Source: Bradyrhizobium liaoningense (lineage in GTDB: Bacteria; Pseudomonadota; Alphaproteobacteria; Rhizobiales; Xanthobacteraceae). From it: DNA of 64,000 nucleotides. The stretch covers positions 1 to 64,000 of the forward strand of contig NZ_JAFCJT010000017.1 in assembly GCF_018130785.1 (NCBI RefSeq). Direction: 5' to 3'. Each line of letters begins with the position of its first letter. Position 1 is the first letter of the stretch. The notes under the pieces were generated by a model. It was not told where the DNA came from. It made no database searches and saw only the letters and a program-made list of their open reading frames with translations. Below, one piece after another: positions 8,670-19,282 of the stretch. Both the position numbers and the translations under genes were made by a program.

Positions 8670-9428
8670 TTATCCGCCCCCGTAACTCTGCACCAGACTC
8701 CCCGCCACCAGCGACCAGCCGTCGACCAGCACGAAGAAGATCAGCTTGAACGGCAGCGAGATCGTCGCCGGCGGCAGCATCATCATGCCCATCGACATCA
8801 GCACGGAGGCGACGACGAGGTCGATGATCAGGAAGGGGAGAAACAGGAGGAAGCCGATCTCGAAGGCGCGCTTCAGCTCCGAGATCATGAAGGCGGGCAC
8901 GAGGATGCGCAGTGCGAGATCGTCGGGAGTGGCCGGCGGCGGCTCGCCGGAGAGATCCAGGAACAGCTTGAGGTCCTTCTCGCGGACGTTCTTCTGCATG
9001 AAGCCGCGCAAGGGGACGGACGCGCGCTGGAGCGCATCCTCGACGCCAAGCTGGTTGGCGACGAGCGGACGGATGCCCTCGTCGTAGGATTTTTGCAAGA
9101 CCGGCCCCATCACGAAGAAGGTGAGGAACATCGCCAGCGCAATGATCACCGAGTTTGGCGGCGCGGTCGCCGTGCCCATCGCGGTGCGCAGCAGCGACAA
9201 TACGACCACGATGCGCGTGAATGACGTCATCATGATCAGGATCGACGGCGCGATCGACAGCACCGTGAGCAGCGCGATGAGCTGGATTGCGCGCTCGGTG
9301 ACGCCGCCGCCCCCCTGACCGCCGAGATTGATGCTGATGTCCTGCGCATGCGCAAGGCTTGCGAGCGAAGCCGCGCCGATCAGGACAGAAAGAAAAACAA
9401 CTCTACGCGGGAGGGCCGGCAGCCTCAC
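8670..9428 (-). CDS. fliP: Flagellar export gate protein FliP
   Basis: FliP is a core subunit of the FliPQR flagellar type III export gate in the inner membrane. The 252-residue product starts at a GTG at 9428 that overlaps the fliO stop (GTGA), indicating translational coupling. A cleavable signal peptide ends near AHAQ, as in other FliP proteins. Family hallmarks are present: SFTRIVVVLSLLR, the PLRGFMQKN block, LVPAFMISELKRAFEIGFLLFLPFLIIDLV and MGMMMLPP. Length matches the family. Confidence 0.95.
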   Translation of the reverse strand: MRLPALPRRVVFLSVLIGAASLASLAHAQDISINLGGQGGGGVTERAIQLIALLTVLSIAPSILIMMTSFTRIVVVLSLLRTAMGTATAPPNSVIIALAMFLTFFVMGPVLQKSYDEGIRPLVANQLGVEDALQRASVPLRGFMQKNVREKDLKLFLDLSGEPPPATPDDLALRILVPAFMISELKRAFEIGFLLFLPFLIIDLVVASVLMSMGMMMLPPATISLPFKLIFFVLVDGWSLVAGSLVQSYGGG

Positions 9429-10405
9429 GAAGACGGCTTCGGACGGCCGAGCAGCGAGGCCATCTCGTCTTCGAGATTTTCAAAGCTGGTCTTCTCCGCG
9501 GCCGGCTTTGCGGGCGGGGCCGGTGGTGCCGGCGGCTCGCTGCGTGCGGCGCGGGGCGGCGGTGGAGCGGGGGGCTCCGGCGCAACAGGAGGCGCGACCG
9601 TCTCGCCGGCGGGGCGGCGAAGCGCGGCTTCGAGACGCTGCGCCATCTCGGCGAGATTCTGCTCGGCGTTCGAGGGCGCGGCAGGAGCGGAGGCCGGCGG
9701 CGGAACGGCCGGAGCCTGCGGCACGGGCGGAGGAGGCGGCGCGGCCGCGCGCTCGGCGCGAACCGGCGGCACTTTCACCGGCTCGCTCTGGCGCGGGGGA
9801 CGTGGCATCAGCGGAGGCTCGTTGCGGGCGACGCGCGGCGGAATCGGCTCGGGGCGCGGCTCGCGCTCGGGGCGCGGCGGCAGGATCGGCTCAGGCGGAA
9901 AGCCCGCCAGTGGCGGTTCGCTGCGGCGCTCGGCCAGCGCGGGAGCGGGCCGGCGTACCTCGTCGGCGAAGGAGGGACGCGGGGGCCGCGGCGGCGGCTC
10001 GGGCATTTGCGGTTCGGGATGATCGAGCAGTTCGGGCCGCGGGGCTTCGTCGGCCCAGCTGCTGGTATCGGGCATCGGGGCAAGGCGCGGCGGCTCGGCG
10101 GCATTGGGACGCTGCGGAAGCTGGTCGCGGCCGGACGCGGCGCGCACGATGTTCGGCTCGACCACGATGTCGGTGGGGCCGCCGATCATCAGCAGATGCT
10201 CGACATTGTCACGCCGGACCAGCACCAGCCGGCGCCGGCCATCGACCGCGGCGGCATCGATCACGGCAAGCCGGGGCATCCGGCCGCGCTGGGTGTTGGC
10301 ACCGAGCCGGCTGGTGGCGAATCGGCGAACCAGCCACGCGGCGACGCCGATCAACGCCAGAACGACGATGAACGCCACGATGAAGGTGATAGGGCTGCCT
10401 TGCAT
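9425..10405 (-). CDS. fliO: FliO-like flagellar biosynthetic protein with long Pro-rich tail
   Basis: The start is the ATG at 10405, with GGGGA just upstream; a TTG at 10420 is possible. One N-terminal membrane segment (about residues 6-26) is followed by the FliO core (MPRLAVIDAAAVDGRRRLVLVRRDNVEHLLMIGG), which assists FliP assembly. The remaining roughly 225 residues are low-complexity Pro/Ala/Arg/Glu-rich and end in a short conserved-looking helix (ENLEDEMASLLGRP). Enterobacterial FliO is much shorter, so the tail is an alphaproteobacterial elaboration. It is coupled to fliP by a 4-bp overlap. Confidence 0.8.
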   Translation of the reverse strand: MQGSPITFIVAFIVVLALIGVAAWLVRRFATSRLGANTQRGRMPRLAVIDAAAVDGRRRLVLVRRDNVEHLLMIGGPTDIVVEPNIVRAASGRDQLPQRPNAAEPPRLAPMPDTSSWADEAPRPELLDHPEPQMPEPPPRPPRPSFADEVRRPAPALAERRSEPPLAGFPPEPILPPRPEREPRPEPIPPRVARNEPPLMPRPPRQSEPVKVPPVRAERAAAPPPPPVPQAPAVPPPASAPAAPSNAEQNLAEMAQRLEAALRRPAGETVAPPVAPEPPAPPPPRAARSEPPAPPAPPAKPAAEKTSFENLEDEMASLLGRPKPSS

Positions 10406-10753
10406 ACTTGTCCCCGACAAATGGCGCTTTTCTCGTGCCCATGGTCAGATGCGCCAACCACCGGCGTGGGATGCCCCAACTGCGACTTCTTAACGTCCCA
10501 CGGCAAGTTTTGCCGTCCCCAGCTCTTAATAACCTATGAATCGCTCGATCCAAAACGACTTCTTGGCCTGTGCATGGCCCGCCAAACGGTTGGGTTAATG
10601 CCGCTTTTGGACGCGTAGAATCACGGGGGCGCAAAATGGTGTCCCGCCAAGGGACATGCATCGATGCCATCTTTAACCACCTGTTAACCATAGACGCGGC
10701 AAATTCTGCCTAGCTTCGGGCCTTTGGTCCGTGAGGCGGAAGGAGCCGCAACG
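10406..10753. promoter_or_regulatory. Divergent promoter region fliO / flgB
   Basis: This 348-bp gap separates the minus-strand fliOP unit from the plus-strand flgB operon. It contains TTAA-rich patches near 10489, 10527 and 10595 and the full CtrA box at 10673. No gene is visible in it. Confidence 0.6.
10673..10689. promoter_or_regulatory. Candidate CtrA box upstream of flgB
   Basis: TTAA-CCACCTG-TTAA-CC is an exact TTAA-N7-TTAA-C site 65 bp before the flgB start. CtrA activates early flagellar operons in alphaproteobacteria, so this probably drives flgB-flgC-fliE-fliQ-fliR-flhB. Confidence 0.7.
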
Positions 10754-11158
10754 ATGTCCATCAACGACCTCCCGGTGCTGTCGGCGCTTCGCACCAAGAT
10801 GCAGTGGCACCAGGAACGCCAGCGCGTCCTGTCCGAGAACGTCTCCAATTCCGACACGCCCAAATTCCGGCCGCGCGACCTGGTCGAGCCGAAGCTCGAC
10901 AAATCGGGCGCCGTCACGGGCTCGATGGGCCCCCTGGCGCTCACCCGCACCAGCGGTTCCCACATGACGCCATCCGGCGCGGCCTCGGCCTTCGACCAGA
11001 ACAGGAATGCGGGTTTCGAGACCCGTCCCGCGGGCAACGCCGTCAATCTCGAAGAGGAGATGATGAAGGCCGCCAGCAACCAGATGGACTACGCGGCAGC
11101 GACCTCGCTCTATTCCAAGAGCCTGCATCTGCTCAAGACCGCAATCGGCAAAGGCTAG
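10754..11158 (+). CDS. flgB: Flagellar basal-body rod protein FlgB
   Basis: FlgB forms part of the proximal rod. The start is the ATG at 10754 behind AAGGAG, giving 134 residues. The N-terminus MSINDLPVLSALRTKMQWHQERQRVLSENVSNSDTP holds the rod/hook signature (L-x-x-N-v-x-N-x-D-T-P). The C-terminal helix (NQMDYAAATSLYSKSLHLLKTAIG) polymerises. It is the first gene of the operon, behind a CtrA box. Confidence 0.95.
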   Translation: MSINDLPVLSALRTKMQWHQERQRVLSENVSNSDTPKFRPRDLVEPKLDKSGAVTGSMGPLALTRTSGSHMTPSGAASAFDQNRNAGFETRPAGNAVNLEEEMMKAASNQMDYAAATSLYSKSLHLLKTAIGKG

Positions 11159-11206
11159 AGCATGATCCGGAAAAGTGTGTGGCGGTTTTCCGACCAGATC
11201 ATGCTC
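11159..11206. repeat. Palindromic repeat between flgB and flgC
   Basis: AGCATGATC-CGGAAAA pairs with TTTTCCG-...-GATCATGCT, an imperfect 48-bp inverted repeat beginning at the flgB stop. This is a widespread extragenic palindrome of rhizobial genomes and could fold in the polycistronic mRNA. Confidence 0.75.
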
Positions 11207-11233
11207 AAACAAAAGAGCTGAGGGAAGCGCATC

Positions 11234-11659
11234 ATGGCGAATGACAGCAGCGACTTTGCCCGCTCGATGGCGATCGCGACCTCCGGCCTGCGCGCGCAGG
11301 CCGGGCGCATGCGGGTGATCTCGGAGAACATCGCGAACGCGGATTCGACCTCGCAGACCGCCGGCGGCGACCCCTACCGGCGCAAGGTGCCGACCTTCTC
11401 CTCCGCGCTTGACCGCACGCTCGACGCGCAGGTCGTCACCCTCGGCAGGATCAAGCCCGACCAGTCGGACTTCCGCACCAAATACGAGCCGAACAATCCG
11501 GCGGCCGATGCAACCGGCAACGTCAAATATCCCAACGTGAACTCGGTGGTCGAGATGACCGACATGCGCGATGCGCAGCGGTCCTACGAGGCCAATCTCA
11601 ACATCATCAGTGCGACGCGCCGGATGATCCAGCGCACGCTCGACATCCTCAAGAGCTGA
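11234..11659 (+). CDS. flgC: Flagellar basal-body rod protein FlgC
   Basis: FlgC is a proximal rod subunit. The 141-residue product has the N-terminal MAIATSGLRAQAGRMRVISENIANADST rod signature, the NSVVEMTDMRDAQRSYEANL segment typical of rod/hook proteins and the C-terminal ATRRMIQRTLDILKS helix. GAGGGAAG precedes the ATG. It is the second gene of the operon, separated from flgB by a palindromic repeat. Confidence 0.95.
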   Translation: MANDSSDFARSMAIATSGLRAQAGRMRVISENIANADSTSQTAGGDPYRRKVPTFSSALDRTLDAQVVTLGRIKPDQSDFRTKYEPNNPAADATGNVKYPNVNSVVEMTDMRDAQRSYEANLNIISATRRMIQRTLDILKS

Positions 11660-11675
11660 ACAGGACAATTGAGCC

Positions 11676-11984
11676 ATGGCATCACCGACAATCGCAGCCA
11701 ACGCTTATGCCAGCCTCGCCCGCGTGCTGGAGAACAACGGTGCCGGCAAGGGCAGCGAGGCCGGCGGGCAGTCCTTCGCATCGCTTCTGAAAGACGCCGT
11801 CGGCAGCGTCATGGAATCCGGCCGCAAGTCCGACGCGCAGACGGTGGCGATGGCCGCCGGCAAGGCCAACGTGATGGACGTGGTGACGGCGGTCGCCGAC
11901 ACCGACGTTGCGGTGTCCACGCTGGTCTCGGTCCGCGACCGCGTGATCGCGGCATATGAAGACATCATGAAGATGCCGATCTGA
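11676..11984 (+). CDS. fliE: Flagellar hook-basal body protein FliE
   Basis: FliE joins the MS ring and export gate to the proximal rod. The 102-residue product ends with the family pattern VAMAAGKANVMDVVTAVADTD...VSVRDRVIAAYEDIMKMPI. It starts 16 bp after flgC, as usual for flgB-flgC-fliE units. Confidence 0.92.
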   Translation: MASPTIAANAYASLARVLENNGAGKGSEAGGQSFASLLKDAVGSVMESGRKSDAQTVAMAAGKANVMDVVTAVADTDVAVSTLVSVRDRVIAAYEDIMKMPI

Positions 11985-11992
11985 CGGATGGT

Positions 11993-12030
11993 GTCATTCC
12001 GGGTTCTCGCTTTGCGAGCCCAGGAATGAC
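11993..12030. repeat. Palindromic repeat between fliE and fliQ
   Basis: GTCATTCC-ggg-ttCTCGC-TTT-GCGAG-cCC-aGGAATGAC is a near-perfect hairpin. It belongs to the same extragenic palindrome type as the element at 27530-27570. It lies inside the flagellar operon and has no T-run. Confidence 0.7.
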
Positions 12031-12058
12031 GAAAAATAGTTCACAGTAGGAATTCAAA

Positions 12059-12322
12059 ATGACCGGACCTGAAACCCTCGACGTCGCGCGTGATGCGATC
12101 TGGACCATCGTGATCGTGTCGTCGCCGCTGATGGTGGTCGGCCTCGTGGTCGGCGTCGTCGTGTCGCTGTTCCAGGCGCTGACGCAGATCCAGGAGCAGA
12201 CGCTGATCTACGTGCCGAAGATCCTGGCCATCTTTGCCACGATGCTGCTGGCGCTGCCGTTCATGGCCGACGCACTCCATTCCCACATGCTGCGGATCTC
12301 ATCGCGAATCATCGGCGGCTGA
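12059..12322 (+). CDS. fliQ: Flagellar export gate protein FliQ
   Basis: FliQ is a small inner-membrane subunit of the FliPQR export gate. The 87-residue product has two membrane helices with the family core PLMVVGLVVGVVVSLFQALTQIQEQTLIYVPK. Length and motif match the family. fliR follows 17 bp downstream. Confidence 0.95.
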   Translation: MTGPETLDVARDAIWTIVIVSSPLMVVGLVVGVVVSLFQALTQIQEQTLIYVPKILAIFATMLLALPFMADALHSHMLRISSRIIGG

Positions 12323-12339
12323 GGCACAATGCGCCCGTC

Positions 12340-13110
12340 ATGCGCATCGACGTCTCGCTGCTGCCGGCGCTTGCCGCTTCCTTCATGCTCGCCTTCGCCA
12401 GGGTCGGCGCGATGGTGATGCTGCTGCCGGGGCTGGGCGAAACCAATATCCCGACGCGGATAAAGCTGTCGATCGCGCTGCTGCTCACGCTGATCATCCT
12501 GCCGCTGCATCGTAACGCCTACCATGTCGACATGGGCTCGCTCGCGCCGCTCCTGGTCCTGATGCTCCACGAGATCGTGATCGGCATCGTGCTGGGGGCG
12601 ACGGCGCGCGTGACGCTCTCGGCTCTGCAGGTCGCCGGCTCCGTGATCGCTCAGCAGATGGGGCTCGGCTTCGTCACCTCGGTCGATCCGACACAAGGAC
12701 AGCAGGGCGTGCTGGTCGGCAATTTCCTGACCATGCTCGGGGTGACGCTGCTGTTTGCCACCGACAGCCATCATCTGGTGATCGCCGCGCTGAACGACAG
12801 CTACACGATCTTCGCCCCCGGCGAGACGGTATCCAGCGCCGACGTCGCCTCGCTGGCGACGCGCGCCTTTTCCGCTGCATTCCTGCTCGGCCTGCAGCTC
12901 TCCGGGCCGTTCCTGGTGTTCGGCCTCGTCTTCAACATCGGGCTTGGCGTGCTGGCGCGGCTGATGCCGCAGATGCAGGTCTATTTCGTCGGCGTGCCGC
13001 TGTCGATCTTTGCGGGTTTCCTCGTGCTTGCCGTGGTGCTCACCGCCATGATGGGCACGTATCTCGACTACTTCGTCGGTGTCATGCACCAGATGATGCC
13101 GCTGAAATAG
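12340..13110 (+). CDS. fliR: Flagellar export gate protein FliR
   Basis: FliR completes the export gate. The 256-residue product has about six membrane helices, with FARVGAMVMLLPGLGETNIPTRIK near the N-terminus and the QMGLGFVTSVDPTQGQQGVLVGNFL segment common to FliR. It starts 17 bp after fliQ and ends 7 bp before flhB. Confidence 0.95.
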   Translation: MRIDVSLLPALAASFMLAFARVGAMVMLLPGLGETNIPTRIKLSIALLLTLIILPLHRNAYHVDMGSLAPLLVLMLHEIVIGIVLGATARVTLSALQVAGSVIAQQMGLGFVTSVDPTQGQQGVLVGNFLTMLGVTLLFATDSHHLVIAALNDSYTIFAPGETVSSADVASLATRAFSAAFLLGLQLSGPFLVFGLVFNIGLGVLARLMPQMQVYFVGVPLSIFAGFLVLAVVLTAMMGTYLDYFVGVMHQMMPLK

Positions 13111-13117
13111 GTGATCG

Positions 13118-14194
13118 ATGGCGGAAGACAACGATCCAGAGAGTCAAACAGAAGACCCCACGCAAAAGCGTCTCGAAGAGGCGCTCGAACGTGGCGACGT
13201 CGCCAAGAGCCAGGAGATCAACACCTGGTTCATGATCGCGGGCGGCACGCTCGTGGTCTCGACGTTCTCGGGATCGGTCGGCAGCGGGCTGCTGACGCCG
13301 ATGCGCAACCTGCTCGCCAATTCCTGGATGATCAAGACCGACGGCCGGGCGCTGCTCGCGCTGATGCAGCAGATCGAAGTCGCCGTGCTCGCAGCGGTCG
13401 GCGTGCCCCTGCTGATGCTGGTCTTGGCGGCGATTGCCGGCAACATGCTCCAGCACCGCCTGGTCTGGTCGGCCGAATCCCTCAAGCCCAAATTCAGCAA
13501 GCTGTCGCCGGCCGAGGGCCTCAAGCGCATCTTCGGCAAGCAGGCGGCGGCGAACTTCCTCAAGGGGCTCGGCAAGCTGATCGTGCTTGGTGCGGTCATG
13601 ACCACGGTCCTGTGGCCGGAGCGCCATCGCATGGAGGCGATGGTCAAGCTCGATCCGGCCGCCATGCTGGGTGCCACCACCAGCATGACCATCCACCTGC
13701 TCGGCGCCGTGGTTGCGGCGCTCGCGATCATCGCGATCGGCGACTACTTCTTCCAGTACCGGAGCTGGTTCCAGCGGCAGAAGATGTCGCTCCAGGAGAT
13801 CAAGGAAGAGTTCAAGCAGTCCGAAGGCGACCCGCACATCAAGGGCAAGCTCCGGCAATTGCGCCAGCAGCGCTCCAAGAAGCGCATGATGGCAGCGGTT
13901 CCCAATGCCTCCGTGATCATCACCAACCCGACCCACTATTCGATTGCGCTGTCCTACGAGCGTGGCATGTCGGCGCCGATCTGCGTCGCCAAGGGTGTCG
14001 ACAACCTCGCTTTCAAGATCCGGGAGATCGCGCGCGAGCACGACATCCCGATCGTCGAGAACGTGCCGCTGGCCCGCGCGCTCTACGCCACCGTCGAAAT
14101 CGACCAGGAAATCCCGACCGAGCACTACCATGCGGTCGCCGAGGTCATCGGTTACGTCATGCGGCTGAAGCGCGGATTCGGTGCCGGACGGTGA
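13118..14194 (+). CDS. flhB: Flagellar export switch protein FlhB
   Basis: FlhB switches export specificity from rod/hook to filament substrates. The 358-residue product has the N-terminal EDPTQKRLEEALERGDV motif, four membrane helices and the autocleavage sequence NPTH at residues 270-273. It is the last flagellar gene of this operon; cckA follows after 157 bp. Confidence 0.96.
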   Translation: MAEDNDPESQTEDPTQKRLEEALERGDVAKSQEINTWFMIAGGTLVVSTFSGSVGSGLLTPMRNLLANSWMIKTDGRALLALMQQIEVAVLAAVGVPLLMLVLAAIAGNMLQHRLVWSAESLKPKFSKLSPAEGLKRIFGKQAAANFLKGLGKLIVLGAVMTTVLWPERHRMEAMVKLDPAAMLGATTSMTIHLLGAVVAALAIIAIGDYFFQYRSWFQRQKMSLQEIKEEFKQSEGDPHIKGKLRQLRQQRSKKRMMAAVPNASVIITNPTHYSIALSYERGMSAPICVAKGVDNLAFKIREIAREHDIPIVENVPLARALYATVEIDQEIPTEHYHAVAEVIGYVMRLKRGFGAGR

Positions 14195-14351
14195 TGAAAC
14201 ACCCGAAAATCACCGGAAATGGCCGTAATCTGGGAATCAGAGTACCTTTCACCCTTGCTGCCCTTGCGCCTGCGGGTCCGATTGAGGCAGGGAAGGCCCC
14301 ACGCGCGCCGCAGCGCGTTGATTCTATTCCAACAGGCTGCGTCAGCTTGAG

Positions 14352-16934
<2,583 letters not shown>

Positions 16935-16966
16935 GGCATGGACGACGCGCCCTTCCGACATTCTCC

Positions 16967-17051
16967 GTCATTGCGAGGAGCTCTTGCGACGAAGCAATCC
17001 GGACTGTCTCCGCGGAGGTACTCTGGTTTGCTTCGATACGCTCGCAACGAC
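16967..17051. repeat. Dispersed palindrome, GTCATTGCGAG family, copy 1
   Basis: GTCATTGCGAG...GAAGCAATCC pairs with GGTTTGCTTCG...CTCGCAACGAC over about 85 bp, with the central TGTCTCCGCGGAG block. Copies 2 and 3 are at 19103 and 21254. It sits between cckA and the Tim44-like gene; the rest of that 328-bp gap (16935-17262) shows no gene. Confidence 0.85.
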
Positions 17052-17262
17052 GAGGACAGAGCGGCGTTCCCATCGTAGACCCGCCGGTAACCCGCGACCG
17101 CGGTTCCCCCTGCGCATTCGGCCAAACCCCCGCCAAATATGGGCTTTTGCCACATCCCCGCGACTGAGGGCCGCAGCCATAGGTTCCGAAACCGTCTTCA
17201 CTTTTCGGGAAGTCTGCCCATGTTAGGGGCACGTCCCCATGCCGGGGATTTGGGAAACGCAC

Positions 17263-18255
17263 ATGACTTTCTCGCAACGCTCCCGCGCTCTCTTCAAGGC
17301 CATCGCCGTCGTGCTGGCGCTTGCGCTGCCGACTGCGCTGGCGATCTCGTCCGCTGACGCGCGCGTCGGTGGCGGCATGTCGTCGGGTTCGCGCGGCTCG
17401 CGCACCTATTCGGCCCCGCCGTCGACCACGACCGCGCCGGGCTCGACCTCGCAGTTCAACCGCACCTACACCCAGCCGGGTGCCGGCATGAATTCGGCCG
17501 CGGCTGCGCCCGCGCGCGGCGGCCTGTTCGGCCGCGCTGGCGGCTTCATGGGCGGCCTCGCGGCTGGCTTCCTCGGCGCAGGCCTGCTCGGCATGCTGTT
17601 CGGCGGCGGCCTGTTCGGTGGCCTCGGCGGCCTGTCGTCGATCATTGGCCTGATCATCCAGATCGCGCTCGTGGTGTTGGTGGTCCGGCTCGCGATGTCG
17701 TGGTGGCAGCGCCGCCACACCCCGCAGACGGCCTACGCCAATGCTGACGCCGGCGCCGCTCCAGGACCGCAGACGAATTATCGCAGCGGTCTCGGTGGCG
17801 GTGGCCTTGGTGGCGGCCTTGGCGGCTTCGGTTTCGGCGCCAACAACGCGCCGCTCGAGATCAAGCCGGACGATTATGAGGCGTTCGAACGCCTGCTCGG
17901 CGAGGTCCAGACCGCGTGGTCGAACGAGGACGTGGCCAAGCTGCACACGCTCGCGACGCCGGAAATGGTCTCCTATTTCGAGCAGGACCTCGGCCAGAAC
18001 CGCGCGCGCAACGTCGTCAACAAGGTCACCAACGTCAAGCTGTTGCAGGGCGACCTCGCGGAAGCCTGGCGCGAGGGCGAGACCGAATACGCCACGGTGG
18101 CGCTGCGCTTCGCGCTCACCGACAAGACGCTCGACCGCAACAGCGGCGCAATTGTCGCCGGCAGTGAGCAGCCGGGCGAGGCGACCGAAGTCTGGACCTT
18201 CGCCCGCCGTCCGAACGGTAGCTGGGAATTGTCAGCGATCCAGCAGACCAACTGA
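17263..18255 (+). CDS. Tim44-domain membrane protein
   Basis: The start is taken at the ATG at 17263, giving MTFSQRSRALFK and a signal peptide ending near SADA; an ATG at 17239 is in frame. The 330-residue product has a Ser/Thr/Pro-rich stretch, a Gly-rich region (GGFMGGLAAGFLGAGLLGMLFGGG) and one clear membrane helix (about 128-150). The C-terminal Tim44-like domain (DDYEAFERLLGEVQTAWSNEDVAKLHTLATPEM...) resembles the membrane-associated mitochondrial import subunit. The bacterial role is not established. Confidence 0.8.
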   Translation: MTFSQRSRALFKAIAVVLALALPTALAISSADARVGGGMSSGSRGSRTYSAPPSTTTAPGSTSQFNRTYTQPGAGMNSAAAAPARGGLFGRAGGFMGGLAAGFLGAGLLGMLFGGGLFGGLGGLSSIIGLIIQIALVVLVVRLAMSWWQRRHTPQTAYANADAGAAPGPQTNYRSGLGGGGLGGGLGGFGFGANNAPLEIKPDDYEAFERLLGEVQTAWSNEDVAKLHTLATPEMVSYFEQDLGQNRARNVVNKVTNVKLLQGDLAEAWREGETEYATVALRFALTDKTLDRNSGAIVAGSEQPGEATEVWTFARRPNGSWELSAIQQTN

Positions 18256-18278
18256 TCGCAAGCGACATGAGAAACCAG

Positions 18279-18308
18279 GGCGTCGTGCTTCTTGCACGGC
18301 GCCTTTTT
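18279..18308 (+). terminator. Intrinsic terminator after the Tim44-like gene
   Basis: GGCGTCGTGC-TTCTT-GCACGGCGCC forms a 10-bp stem (one G-T pair) followed directly by TTTTTC. Confidence 0.85.
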
Positions 18309-18401
18309 CTTTTGGGCCTCTCGCATCGCGGCATCGGAATAAGCGGGCGCGCGTCGGGTTGAAATCAGGCGGCCAACAACAAACACAATTGGGAGGACAA
18401 G

Positions 18402-19082
18402 ATGATCCGTATCGAGAGATCCGTGACGATTTCGGGCCTCGCGCTCGCAGTAGCCTTGCTTGCGGCGCCATCGGCACAGGCGCAGTCGGCCGACATGACG
18501 TTCTTCGTGACCTCGAACGGCCCGGGCAAGGGTGCCGATCTCGGCGGCCTGGAGGGGGCCGATGCACAATGCCAGAAGCTGGCACAGGCCAGCGGAGCCG
18601 CTGCAAAAACCTGGCGCGCCTATCTCTCGACGCAGGCCGCTGACGGCAAGCCGGCCGTCAATGCCAAGGACCGCATTGGCAAGGGACCGTGGCAGAATAC
18701 CAAGGGTGCGGTGATTGCCAAGGACGTTGCCGACCTGCACGGCGCGGCCAACAATCTCACCAAGCAGACCGCGCTCAGCGAGAAGGGCGAAGTCATCAAC
18801 GGCAGCGGCGACACGCCGAACCGGCACGATATCCTCACGGGATCGCAAGCGGACGGCACCGCTTTTGCCGCGGGTGACGACAAGACCTGCAAGAACTGGA
18901 CGTCGAGCACGCAAGGCGCGGCGGTTGTCGGCCATGTCGATCGTAAGGGCCTGCGCGACGACGAGCCGTCAAAGTCCTGGAACAGCTCTCACCCCTCGCG
19001 CGGTCCCGACGGCGGCTGCTCGCAGGCCGATCTGAAGAGCACCGGCGGCGACGGCCTACTGTATTGTTTCGCGGCGAATTGA
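18402..19082 (+). CDS. Exported lectin-like protein
   Basis: The start is the ATG at 18402 behind GGGAGGA. The 226-residue product has a signal peptide ending at AQAQ (residue 28). The mature part shows TFFVTSNGPGKGADLGGLEGADAQCQKLA, KTWRAYLST, RIGKGPW and a Cys-rich end (GGCSQADLKSTGGDGLLYCFA). This pattern recalls the C-type-lectin-like DUF1554/endostatin-type fold, with cysteines for disulfides. The ligand is unknown, and the lectin label rests on motif resemblance only. It stands alone between a terminator and a repeat. Confidence 0.65.
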   Translation: MIRIERSVTISGLALAVALLAAPSAQAQSADMTFFVTSNGPGKGADLGGLEGADAQCQKLAQASGAAAKTWRAYLSTQAADGKPAVNAKDRIGKGPWQNTKGAVIAKDVADLHGAANNLTKQTALSEKGEVINGSGDTPNRHDILTGSQADGTAFAAGDDKTCKNWTSSTQGAAVVGHVDRKGLRDDEPSKSWNSSHPSRGPDGGCSQADLKSTGGDGLLYCFAAN

Positions 19083-19102
19083 GGAGCTGAGCTCTCTCCT
19101 CC

Positions 19103-19188
19103 GTCATTGCGAGGAGCCCTTGCGACGAAGCAATCGAGAATGTCTCCGCAGAAGCATTTCTGGATTGCTTCGCTGCGCTCGCAATGAC
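19103..19188. repeat. Dispersed palindrome, GTCATTGCGAG family, copy 2
   Basis: GTCATTGCGAGGAGC...GAAGCAATCGAG pairs with CTGGATTGCTTCGCTGCGCTCGCAATGAC, the best-preserved palindrome arms of the three copies. It occupies the gap between the lectin-like and GST genes. Confidence 0.88.
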
Positions 19189-19282
19189 GGTGCTTGCGGC
19201 ACCGCCGTTCCGCGCCGGCCTGACGGAACCTTTGGTTGCATGCTACATTGGTCCTATCGCCCCACGCTCATGGACCCCGCCC

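Noticed and set aside
9328..10618. Plus-strand frames opposite fliO and fliP
   Set aside because: They mirror the Pro-rich codons of the FliO tail as Gly/Arg-rich nonsense; FliO/FliP motifs and the GTGA overlap support the minus strand.
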